From positions 62,001-126,000 of the forward strand of contig NZ_JAUTWS010000013.1 in NCBI RefSeq assembly GCF_030657435.1: a DNA stretch of 64,000 bases, written 5' to 3'. This stretch comes from Paracraurococcus lichenis (GTDB taxonomy: Bacteria > Pseudomonadota > Alphaproteobacteria > Acetobacterales > Acetobacteraceae). Both the position numbers and the translations under genes were made by a program. The notes under the pieces were generated by a model. That model had not been told where the DNA came from, did no database searches, and saw only the letters and a program-made list of their open reading frames with translations. Position 1 is the first letter of the stretch, and every line of letters begins with the position of its first letter. Of this stretch, positions 8,305 to 16,253 are shown piece by piece.

Positions 8305-9542
8305 TCGCGGAAGCCTGCACGCCCATCCGCGCCTGCCGCTGCTGCGGCGGGGGCGACCTGGTGAGCGTCTTCGACATGGGCACCATGCCGCCCTCGGACG
8401 CGCTCTCCCCCTCGGCGACCGAGCCCGACCCGGCCTATCCGCTGGAGGTCATCATGTGCCGGAGCTGCGGCCTCGCCCAGCTCCGCCACACGGTGGCGCC
8501 GGAGGTGCTGTTCTCCGCGGCCTACAAGTATTTTTCTTCCTACACCCAGACCGTGGTGGACAACGCGAAGGACGCCGTCGCCACCGCCATCGAGCGGGTG
8601 AAGCCGGCGCCCGGCGCGCTCGCTGTCGAGCTCGCCAGCAATGACGGCTACCTGCTGAAGCACGCCAAGGCCGCGGGTCTCAGCGTGCTCGGCATCGACC
8701 CGGCGCCGGCGCCCGTCGCCGCGGCGCGGGAGGCCGGGATCGACACCATCCAGGCCTTCTTCTCCGAGGACCTGGCCCGCAAGCTGAAGGCCGAGGGCCG
8801 GCAGGCCATGCTGCTCTTCGGCAACAACGTCCTCGCGCATGTCGCCGATACCGCCGGCTTCGTGCGCGGCATCCGCGAGATCCTGCACCCCGAGGGCACG
8901 GCGAGCATCGAGGTCCCCTATCTCCGGGACCTGATCGACCATGTCGAGTTCGACACCATCTACCACGAGCATCTCTGCTACTTCTCGGTCTCGGCACTCT
9001 CCGAGCTGTTCAAGCGGCAGGGGCTGCACCTCAACGACGTGCAGCGCATCCCGATCCATGGCGGCTCGCTGCGGCTCTTCATCCAGCACAAGCCGGCGCC
9101 TTCCGAGCGCATGCTGAAGCTGATCGAGGAGGAGAAGGAGCTCGGCCTCGACCGGCCCGAGAGCTTCCGCGCCTTCGCCGCCAAGGTGGAGGGCGTCGGC
9201 CAGGCGCTGCGCGAACTGATCGACGGCTTCCGCCGCGAGGGCAAGCGCATCGCCGCCTATGGCGCGGCGGCCAAGGGTACGATCCTGCTGAACTTCTTCA
9301 AGATCGGGCCGGAGGAGCTGATGTGGGTGGCGGACAAGAACCCGCACAAGCACGGCCTCTACATGCCCGGGATCAAGCTGCCGATCGTGGGCGTGGAGCG
9401 GATCGAGCAGGACAGGCCGGACTGCCTGGTGATCCTGCCCTGGAACCACCAGGCGGAGATCATGCGGCAGCAGGCGGACTTCGCCGCGCAGGGCGGCCGC
9501 TTCATCATCCCCATTCCCCATCCGCATCTGCAGGGGGGCTGA
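8301..9542 (+). CDS. zinc-binding sugar C-methyltransferase (first copy)
   Basis: A 413-aa SAM-dependent methyltransferase of the TylC3/NovU kind, which adds a methyl group to a carbon of a keto-deoxysugar. An N-terminal Zn site is visible as CRCCGG and CRSCGL. The SAM-binding segment is AVELASNDGYLL (about residue 100), with YHEHLCYFS and HGGSLRLF in the middle. The C-terminal AAYGAAAKGTILLN forms the second Rossmann-like domain. ATG 8301 has AAGGAGG 10 nt upstream and overlaps the SDR stop. It pairs with the following paralogue, so the sugar may be methylated or otherwise modified twice. Confidence 0.87.
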   Translation: MIAEACTPIRACRCCGGGDLVSVFDMGTMPPSDALSPSATEPDPAYPLEVIMCRSCGLAQLRHTVAPEVLFSAAYKYFSSYTQTVVDNAKDAVATAIERVKPAPGALAVELASNDGYLLKHAKAAGLSVLGIDPAPAPVAAAREAGIDTIQAFFSEDLARKLKAEGRQAMLLFGNNVLAHVADTAGFVRGIREILHPEGTASIEVPYLRDLIDHVEFDTIYHEHLCYFSVSALSELFKRQGLHLNDVQRIPIHGGSLRLFIQHKPAPSERMLKLIEEEKELGLDRPESFRAFAAKVEGVGQALRELIDGFRREGKRIAAYGAAAKGTILLNFFKIGPEELMWVADKNPHKHGLYMPGIKLPIVGVERIEQDRPDCLVILPWNHQAEIMRQQADFAAQGGRFIIPIPHPHLQGG

Positions 9543-9546
9543 GACC

Positions 9547-10791
9547 TTGCCCGACATCATGGAAGCGGCCCCCGGCCGCTTCGCCAACCCGCTGACGCTG
9601 CGGCCGGGCGAGCGGGGCTGCTGCCCCGCCTGCGGCGGCCGCGCGCTGCTGCCGGTGCTGCGCATGGAGCGCGTGCCGACCAACAGTTGCCTGATGCTCG
9701 GCACGCCGGCGGAGGCGCGCGCCTATCCGCGCGGCGAGATCGACCTCGTCTTCTGCGAGGAATGCTGCTTCGTCTTCAACCGCGCCCTCGACCCGAAGCT
9801 GACGGAATATTCCGACCGCTACGAGCCGACCCAGGGCTACAGCCCGACCTTCCGCCGCTTCCACCAGGACCTGGCGGCGCGGCTGGTGGCGGAGACGGGT
9901 CTGCGCGGCGGCACCGTGGTCGAGGTCGGCTGCGGCCAGGGCGAGTTCCTGCACCTGCTCTGCCGCCTCTCCGGCGCCCGCGGTATCGGCTTCGACCCCT
10001 GCCTCAGCGAGGCCCGCGCCGACGTAGTGCAGGACCGGGCGGAGGGCGTGCAGCTTCGCGGCGAGTTCTTCTCCGACCGGTCGGCGGAAGGGCTGCAGGC
10101 GGACCTGCTGGTCAGCAAGATGACGCTGGAGCACATCCCCTCGGCCGGCCGCTTCGCCGCGCTGGCCGAGCAGGTGGCGCGGCAATCGGCGCCGGGGATG
10201 CAGATCTTCATCCAGATCCCGGAATGCGAGCGCATCTTCGCGCATGGCGCCTTCGAGGATGTTTACTACGAGCACTGCAACTACTTCACCGAGGCCTCGC
10301 TCACCGCGCTCTTCGCGCGCCACGGCTTCGCCATCGAGGGCGTGACGCGGGAATATGCCGGGCAATACCTGGCGATCCGCGGCCGCTACACCGGCCGGCC
10401 CGGCCCGGGCGTGAGCGAGGCCGAGCGGGCCCGGCTGCGCGCCATGCTCGAGCATTTCCGCGATGTCTGCACGGCGCAGATCGCGCAGTGGCGGGCGCTG
10501 GTGGAGCAGCGGCGCAGCGAGGGCAAGCCGGTGGTGGTCTGGGGCTCCGGTTCCAAGGGCGTCTCCTTCCTCACCGCCATCGGCGGCGGCGAGGGCGTCT
10601 CCCATGTCGTGGATATCAACCCGCACCGGCAGGGCCACTTCATGGTGGGCACCGGCCATCCGATCGTCGGGCCGGATGCGCTGCGGGAGATCCGGCCGGC
10701 GACGGTGATCGTCATGAACGCCGTCTACCGGGAGGAGGTCGCGGCCGACCTCAAGGCCCGCGGGCTGGAGCCGGAACTGCTCGCGCTCTGA
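9547..10791 (+). CDS. zinc-binding sugar C-methyltransferase (second copy)
   Basis: This 414-aa protein has the same three-part plan as its upstream neighbour. A Zn site comes first (CCPACGG and FCEECC), then the SAM motif VVEVGCGQGEFLHLL near residue 120, YYEHCNYFT, and a C-terminal domain with VVWGSGSKGVSFL. The two proteins are clearly related but divergent, so this is an old duplication. The TTG start at 9547 is placed well after GGGGG in the preceding stop region; ATG 9559 is possible. A strong hairpin follows. The product likely acts on the CDP-sugar or on a glycan precursor. Confidence 0.85.
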   Translation: MPDIMEAAPGRFANPLTLRPGERGCCPACGGRALLPVLRMERVPTNSCLMLGTPAEARAYPRGEIDLVFCEECCFVFNRALDPKLTEYSDRYEPTQGYSPTFRRFHQDLAARLVAETGLRGGTVVEVGCGQGEFLHLLCRLSGARGIGFDPCLSEARADVVQDRAEGVQLRGEFFSDRSAEGLQADLLVSKMTLEHIPSAGRFAALAEQVARQSAPGMQIFIQIPECERIFAHGAFEDVYYEHCNYFTEASLTALFARHGFAIEGVTREYAGQYLAIRGRYTGRPGPGVSEAERARLRAMLEHFRDVCTAQIAQWRALVEQRRSEGKPVVVWGSGSKGVSFLTAIGGGEGVSHVVDINPHRQGHFMVGTGHPIVGPDALREIRPATVIVMNAVYREEVAADLKARGLEPELLAL

Positions 10792-10798
10792 CCCGCGA

Positions 10799-10822
10799 TG
10801 GCGGGGCCTCAGGGCCCCGCCA
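10799..10822. terminator. bidirectional hairpin terminator
   Basis: TGGCGGGGCC, loop TCAG, GGCCCCGCCA is a perfect 10-bp stem lying between two convergent genes. It starts 8 nt after the methyltransferase stop and covers the stop codon of the opposing glycosyltransferase gene. It could serve both transcripts. No U-tract is seen. Confidence 0.55.
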
Positions 10823-12368
10823 CGTGCAGCGCCTCCGGCCGCACGCGGTACAGCACCCAGCCGGGGAAGGCCTGCTCCCGTACCACCAGCGGGGAGTGGT
10901 CCAGCGCCGCGACATAGGCCGGGGCGCGCACCAGGATCAGGCGGATGTCGCGGCGGCGCAGCGCCTCGGCATCGCCGCCCGCGGCCAGGGCGAAGCGGTC
11001 CGACTGGTAACGCAGGACCTTCTCCGGGTCGCGTGCTTCCGGCAGCCCGTCGGTGAAGGGCATGGCGAGCGCGACCTCCTGCGCCGGCGCATCGACGCTG
11101 AGCACGATGCGCTCCGGCACGGTGGAGCCGGTGAGCACGTCGAGGAAGTCGATCTGCCCTTTCGCGTCGACCAGCGCCTGCCCGCCGAGCCGGTCAAGCT
11201 CGTCGCGCAGATGCAGGCCGATCGCGCGCTCCGCCCGGACCTCGCCCGTCTCCCAGGAGAAGCGCGCGCGATCGGCGATGCGGAGGTCGCGCAGGACCAG
11301 CGGGCCGAGCGCGGCCAGCGCCAGGGCGCCGAGCGCCCAGCGCCGCCAGGCGAAGCCGCGCAGCCGCGCGGCGATGTGCGTCAGCGCCGCTGCCTCGAAG
11401 GGCAGCAGCAGCAGGACCCAGAGGCTCGCCTGCCGCCAGCTTGCCGCCATGGTGATGCTGAGCGAGGCGAAGGTGACGGCGCTGATCACCGGCAGCGGCA
11501 GCCAGACCAGCCAGAGCCAGCGGCGCAGCGCCGCATCGCCTCGCGCCTGCCGCCACATCATCCAGAGGCCGAGCAGCAGCAGCGGGTTGTAGGCGAGGCT
11601 GCGCAGGAACTGCGTGAGCGGCAGGTTGCGCAACGCATTCGCATGGTTGTGGCCATACATCGCCAGGTATTGCTGGCTGGTGATGCCGAGGTTCTCCAGC
11701 GAGCCGAACCAGAGGAAGGAATCGAGGACCCAGAGCACCGGGAAGGCCGCGAGGATGCCGCCCGCGGCGACATAGGTGCCAAGGCCGAGTTCCCTCCTCG
11801 CCAGCAGCCAGGTGAGGTAGAGGCCGAGCACCACGCCGAAGAACATCGCCTCGTAGCGCACGGTCTGGGCGACGAGCACCAGCAGGCAGGACCAGAGCAG
11901 CGCCGCGGTCCGGCCGCTGCGGAGCCAGTGCAGCAGCAGCAGCGCCCCGCCGCCCTGGGCCAGCAGGTAGTACATATCGGACATGGGCGTGGTGCCGAAG
12001 ATCAGCCGGTCCGGCAGCAGCACCGCGAGCGCCGCCGTCACCACCGCCACCGCGGCCGGGGCGAAGAGCGCGCGCGACAGCGCGACCAGCACCAGCACCA
12101 TGGCAAGGCCCGCGATGCCGATCAGCAGCCGCGGCGCGACGAAGACATCGGGGTAGAGGCGCAGGAAGCCGCCGACCACCAGCTTGTAGAAGGGCGGCCA
12201 GATCCAGGGCTCGAGCGCGTTCCGCCAGGAGAGTTCCCAGGCCATGAGCGAGCGGGCGCTCTCATCCGCCTCCAGCCGGTAGAAGCCGGAGAGCAGGAGC
12301 CCGAGTTGCAGCAGCACGGCGCCGCCGAGGATGAGGGCGATCGCCCTGGTGGGAAAGGTGCGGTTCAT
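10809..12368 (-). CDS. GT39/ArnT-like membrane glycosyltransferase
   Basis: This 519-aa polytopic protein has about 11 hydrophobic helices followed by a soluble periplasmic tail of roughly 140 residues. The first loop contains RLEADESARSLMAWELSW, an acidic loop like that of PMT/ArnT-type transferases that use polyprenyl-phosphate sugars. WPPFYKLVVGGFLRL and TTPMSDMYYLLAQGG fit the same group. Its start overlaps the stop of the upstream membrane protein (ATGA), so the two are co-transcribed. Function is transfer of a lipid-linked sugar at the outer face of the inner membrane; donor and acceptor are unknown. Confidence 0.72.
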   Translation of the reverse strand: MNRTFPTRAIALILGGAVLLQLGLLLSGFYRLEADESARSLMAWELSWRNALEPWIWPPFYKLVVGGFLRLYPDVFVAPRLLIGIAGLAMVLVLVALSRALFAPAAVAVVTAALAVLLPDRLIFGTTPMSDMYYLLAQGGGALLLLHWLRSGRTAALLWSCLLVLVAQTVRYEAMFFGVVLGLYLTWLLARRELGLGTYVAAGGILAAFPVLWVLDSFLWFGSLENLGITSQQYLAMYGHNHANALRNLPLTQFLRSLAYNPLLLLGLWMMWRQARGDAALRRWLWLVWLPLPVISAVTFASLSITMAASWRQASLWVLLLLPFEAAALTHIAARLRGFAWRRWALGALALAALGPLVLRDLRIADRARFSWETGEVRAERAIGLHLRDELDRLGGQALVDAKGQIDFLDVLTGSTVPERIVLSVDAPAQEVALAMPFTDGLPEARDPEKVLRYQSDRFALAAGGDAEALRRRDIRLILVRAPAYVAALDHSPLVVREQAFPGWVLYRVRPEALHVAGP

Positions 12369-14095
12369 GCTTCTCCGTCTCGGTTGCGCCCGGCCGCGGC
12401 GCGCCGGCGCGGCACGGCCCAGCCGAGCAACAGCCAGAGCGGGATGGCGGTTGCGCTGACGCCCCAGCCGATGCGCTCCTCCTTCGTCGGGATGCGCACG
12501 ACCGTGACATCGACCGCGCCCGCCGGCAGGTCGAGGCGCAGCAGGCCGCTCGCCGGGTCCGTCGCCAGCGCCGCCGCGGTGCCGGCGGCGGCCCAGCCGG
12601 GGAAGGCCAGTTGCGGCAGCAGCAGGCTCGCCGGCGCCGCGAGACTGCCCGTGACATGCAGGTGGTCCGGCGGCACCCTCTCGGTGACGAGGCCGGGCAC
12701 CGCCGCCCCTGCCAGCCGCACGGCGAGCAGCGCGTCGGTGCCCGCATCCTCCGCCCGCCAGCCCGCCCTTGTTGCCGCGCGCGGGGCATATTCCGGCGGG
12801 TTGCGGGACGGCAGCGGGCGGGGCCCGGCGGCCTCGATCCGCAGCCGCGTCCAGTCGTAGCGCGCGAGTTCCGGCAGCCTCGCGGTGACGGCGCTGAAGG
12901 GGATCCAGAGTGCCGCGGCGGCGAAGGCCAGCGCGGCGGCGGGGGCGAGGCGGCCGCCGCCATCCGGCGCATCCAGCCGCCGCGCGAGCAGCACGGCCCA
13001 GAGGGCGACGGCGAAGGGCATCAGCCGCCAGGGGAACTGCACCGCCCGCAGCGGCGGCAACAGCACCCAGGCCGGCCAGGAGAGCCGCGTCATCAGCAGG
13101 CAGAGCGCGCCGAAGAGCAACGCCGGCCCGCGCAGCCGCCGGTCCCGCCAGGGTCGCGCCAGCAGCGCCGTGGCGATCATGACCAGCAGCCCCGCATTCA
13201 TCAGCCAGAACTGCACCGGTGCCTTGGGCGGCCGTGCCGGCTCGAGCAGGAAGTGCCCGGACCAGGTCGTCAGCCCCCCGGTCTCCCAGCCCGCGGCATT
13301 GATCTGCGGCAGCAGCAGCAGCGCCGGGAGGAGATAGGCGCCCGCCATCGCCGCGCCGAGGAGGCAGAGCAGCAGCGTTCCCGCGCTGCGCCGCAGCCCA
13401 TGGCGTGCCGCCGACCAGGCCGGCAGCACGCCGCCCGCCAGCACCGCCATCGGCAGATGCGTCATCACCACCACGGCGAAGGCCGGCGGCAGCCAGCGCC
13501 CTGGCCGCCGCGCGCCGGCGGCGGCCAGCGCCAGGAACAGCGCGGCGGTGCCCGCCATCTCCGCGAAGGCGAAGCGCACCAGCGGGTTGACCAGCATGTC
13601 ATAGGTCTGCAGGGCCGCCAGCGCGGTCCCGGCCATGGCGGCGCGGGGCGAGGCCTCCTGCCGCAACCAGGCATAGGCGAAGGCGCAGCAGGCCAGGCGG
13701 AACAGCAGCGCCGCGGCGACCAGCGCCTGCGCCGTGTCGAGGCCGAGCGCCGCCTGCACCGCGCTGCCGATCCAGTAGGCGCCCGGTGGGTAGAAGAGGA
13801 AGACGGGGCTGCCGAAGGTACGGTTGCCCTCCATCAGCCAACGCGGCCACCACTCGCCCTGGGCGATCGCCGCGCGCATGCCGTGCAGCCAGAGCAGCGC
13901 GGCGCCGGTATCCTGGCCGCTGCTGGCGAAGCTGCCGGGCAGGCCGACCGCCAGCAGCGGGCCCGCCGCGGCCGCCAGCGCGACGAGGCCCCAGGCGAGG
14001 ACATGCGGGAACCTGCCGGGGCCGGGGAGGGACACGCTGCGATGCCGCACAGGACTGCCGAACCATGCTTGGCACGACTGTCGCGCCCGACCCAC
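12365..14095 (-). CDS. polytopic membrane protein, PTPS-related/YfhO-like
   Basis: This 576-aa integral membrane protein has about 12 hydrophobic segments. It contains an early lumenal block (EWWPRWLMEGNRTFGSPVFLFYPPGAYW) characteristic of the 6-pyruvoyl-tetrahydropterin synthase-related membrane family and GT-C-fold glycosyltransferases. LLPPLRAVQFPWRLMPF is another marker of that family. The periplasmic C-terminal domain ends in a last helix (AIPLWLLLGWAVP). The GTG at 14095 is the longest start; GTG near 14050 is equally plausible. It is translationally coupled to the GT39-like gene. Likely role is glycolipid or polysaccharide assembly, by context. Confidence 0.68.
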   Translation of the reverse strand: MGRARQSCQAWFGSPVRHRSVSLPGPGRFPHVLAWGLVALAAAAGPLLAVGLPGSFASSGQDTGAALLWLHGMRAAIAQGEWWPRWLMEGNRTFGSPVFLFYPPGAYWIGSAVQAALGLDTAQALVAAALLFRLACCAFAYAWLRQEASPRAAMAGTALAALQTYDMLVNPLVRFAFAEMAGTAALFLALAAAGARRPGRWLPPAFAVVVMTHLPMAVLAGGVLPAWSAARHGLRRSAGTLLLCLLGAAMAGAYLLPALLLLPQINAAGWETGGLTTWSGHFLLEPARPPKAPVQFWLMNAGLLVMIATALLARPWRDRRLRGPALLFGALCLLMTRLSWPAWVLLPPLRAVQFPWRLMPFAVALWAVLLARRLDAPDGGGRLAPAAALAFAAAALWIPFSAVTARLPELARYDWTRLRIEAAGPRPLPSRNPPEYAPRAATRAGWRAEDAGTDALLAVRLAGAAVPGLVTERVPPDHLHVTGSLAAPASLLLPQLAFPGWAAAGTAAALATDPASGLLRLDLPAGAVDVTVVRIPTKEERIGWGVSATAIPLWLLLGWAVPRRRAAAGRNRDGEA

Positions 14096-14199
14096 TCACA
14101 AGCGGTAGCGACCCCGCGTCATGGTCGGTCGGTTGTCAGGCGCGACCGGCCGGGCCTATCGTCCCCCCATCCGCTGGCGACGGTGGGGAAGGGAACGTC

Positions 14200-15360
14200 A
14201 TGAACAAGCCGATCACGCGGCTCGAGGTCGATTACGGCCCGGAACAGGCCGCCATGCAGGCCTATCTGCGGGAGGGCGAGCGGCGCGCCTTCGCCCTCGG
14301 CAACCGCGGCCCGATCCGCTTCGGCACGGATGGCCGCATCCACCCCGACATCCTGGAGGCCTATTGGCGCTGCGGCTTCTACGTCTTCGAGGGCGTGCTG
14401 GGCGCCGAGGAACTCGCCGATATCGAGGCCGACATCCACGCCATCCAGGACCGGCTGCCGAGCGAGCGCGGCTCGCCGGTGGATGCGAAGGGCCGTCCTG
14501 CACTGGCCGCCGACTGCGAGGCGCCGGTGCTGTTCTGGTCCCGCCCCCTGGGCGATCCCATGGGCGGCACCCAGGCCGCGAATGGCCGCCATCCCGTCAA
14601 GATGTTCGAGCCCAGGGCGAGCGAGGACGCGCCGAAGGAGATCGTCTACCTCATCCTCGGTACACTGCAGTTCTCCGAGGCGCATCTGCGCCTCTACGGC
14701 CATCCCGGGCTGCTGGCGATGGCGGCGGCGGTGAACGGCGACGACTTCGTGCCCTTCAACGAGGCGATCTTTATCAAGGAGCCGGGCCGCGGCGCCAGCG
14801 TCGCCTGGCACCAGGACGGCGTGACGCATTGGGAGAGCCCCGACCTCGATGCGGGCTCGCATGGCTTCAACTTCATGGCGCAGCTCTATGGCTGCACGGC
14901 CGCGAACGGCGTCTGGGTGGTGCCGGGCTCGCACCGGCGCGGCAGGGCCGACATCAGGGCGATGGTCGCCGCCGCGGGGACGGAGCGGCTGCCGGAGGCC
15001 GTGCCGATCATCTGCCGCCCGGGCGATGTCGCCATCACCAACCGGCAGACGGTGCATGGCAGCTTCGCCAATACCTCGCCGGACTGGCGCGTGACGCTGA
15101 ATTTCGGCTTTCACCGGCGGCGATCGGTGCTGGGCGTCACCGGCGGCGGCGTGCACAACGCGCCTGCGGTCTATGACGAGGCCCGCATCCGCGAGCGCGC
15201 CCGCGTCATCGGCTATGCGATCGACGCCCGCCGCCGGCGCTTCCCCGCGGAGACCCCCCATGTCTACCGCCCGCATGCCGAGGCCGGTGAGACCTGGCGC
15301 TGGGACGCGGCGGCGAAGGCCGGGATGAAGGACTACAACCTGCTCGATCTCAGCATCTAG
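14200..15360 (+). CDS. phytanoyl-CoA dioxygenase family protein
   Basis: A 386-aa Fe(II)/2-oxoglutarate oxygenase. The metal-binding triad can be read as WHQDG (His-x-Asp) near residue 207 and the distal His in RQTVHGSF. The following Arg in WRVTLNFGF is positioned to bind 2-oxoglutarate. N-terminal GFYVFEGVLGAEEL is typical of the PhyH fold. ATG 14200 has GGGGAAGGGA upstream. The stop overlaps that of the convergent ABC gene by 4 bp (shared CTAG). No neighbour indicates the substrate; hydroxylation of a small molecule is all that can be said. Confidence 0.83.
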   Translation: MNKPITRLEVDYGPEQAAMQAYLREGERRAFALGNRGPIRFGTDGRIHPDILEAYWRCGFYVFEGVLGAEELADIEADIHAIQDRLPSERGSPVDAKGRPALAADCEAPVLFWSRPLGDPMGGTQAANGRHPVKMFEPRASEDAPKEIVYLILGTLQFSEAHLRLYGHPGLLAMAAAVNGDDFVPFNEAIFIKEPGRGASVAWHQDGVTHWESPDLDAGSHGFNFMAQLYGCTAANGVWVVPGSHRRGRADIRAMVAAAGTERLPEAVPIICRPGDVAITNRQTVHGSFANTSPDWRVTLNFGFHRRRSVLGVTGGGVHNAPAVYDEARIRERARVIGYAIDARRRRFPAETPHVYRPHAEAGETWRWDAAAKAGMKDYNLLDLSI

Positions 15361-16106
15361 CGCGCCGCGGCGGGCGCGGTCAGGGCGGCGAAGGCCTCGG
15401 GCAGGTCCTTCGCCGCGGCCTGCGCCAGCACCCCGGCGACCGGACCCTCGGCACGCACGCGGCCCTCGGCCAGCATCACCACGCGCGCTTCCTCGGGCAC
15501 CTCCTCGATCAGGTGCGTCGCCCAGAGCACCGCGAGACCCTCGGCGCAGAGCGCGCGGACATGCCGGCGCACCGCCGCGCGGCTCGGCATGTCGAGGCCG
15601 GTGGTCGCCTCGTCCAGCAGCAGCAGCGCGGGCCGGGTGATCAGCGCACGCGCCACCTCCGCCCGCCGCCGCTGCCCGCCCGAGAGCGCGCGCACCGGGC
15701 TGGCGATGCGGTCCGCCAGCTCCACGCGCTCCAGCTCGTGCAGCGCGCGGCGCCGTGCCTCCGCCCGCGGCAGGCCGTGCAGCGCGCCGTGGTAGAGCAG
15801 GTTCTCGATCACCGATATGTCGGGATCGAGCGTCGGCTGCTGGAACACCACGCCGAGCCGCGCCAGCGCCGCGCCGGGCGAGTCGCGCATCGCCGTCCCG
15901 AAGATCCGCACGCTGCCCGGCGGCTTCGCGTCGAACAATCGCGTGATGAGGGCGAAGAGCGTGCTCTTGCCCGCGCCGTTCGGGCCGAGCAGCACGGCGA
16001 ATTCGCCGGGCATGACGCGGAAGGCGACCTCGTGCAGCACCGTGCGCGGGCCATAGGCGAAGGAGAGGCGCGATACTTCCAGCGCCGGGATGCTCTCATC
16101 GGCCAT
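15357..16106 (-). CDS. lutE: PQQ/lanthanide-associated ABC transporter ATPase, LutE-like
   Basis: This 249-aa ATP-binding subunit has Walker A GPNGAGKS, Q-loop VVFQQPTLD, signature LSGGQRRR, Walker B LLLLDEATTGLD and the switch His in WATHLIEEV. Its overall form matches the ATPase of the PQQ-dependent alcohol dehydrogenase system, known in Methylobacterium as LutE of the lanthanide uptake cluster. Its expected permease partner (LutF-like) lies about 19 kb away at 34812-35630, with the xox genes in between. ATG 16106 gives the expected N-terminus; a longer start is possible but no good ribosome site is seen. It is divergent from the TonB receptor gene. Confidence 0.8.
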   Translation of the reverse strand: MADESIPALEVSRLSFAYGPRTVLHEVAFRVMPGEFAVLLGPNGAGKSTLFALITRLFDAKPPGSVRIFGTAMRDSPGAALARLGVVFQQPTLDPDISVIENLLYHGALHGLPRAEARRRALHELERVELADRIASPVRALSGGQRRRAEVARALITRPALLLLDEATTGLDMPSRAAVRRHVRALCAEGLAVLWATHLIEEVPEEARVVMLAEGRVRAEGPVAGVLAQAAAKDLPEAFAALTAPAAAR

Positions 16107-16253
16107 GTCGGATTGCGGACGCCTCTTCTCCCCTGCGGCGGCACCATCCCGCGGCACAGCGCGTCGGGCAAGCCTGTCACCCTCGGACCATTGTGCTATT
16201 CGATCGATGGCATCCGCGTGGTTGCTTGCCGACATACGCAGGCTGGGGGGATC

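Noticed and set aside
9687..12860. 1057-codon open frame on the plus strand
   Set aside because: It covers the second methyltransferase and the antisense of two membrane-protein genes. Its composition is Arg/Gly/Gln-rich with no family motif; it is a GC-bias shadow.
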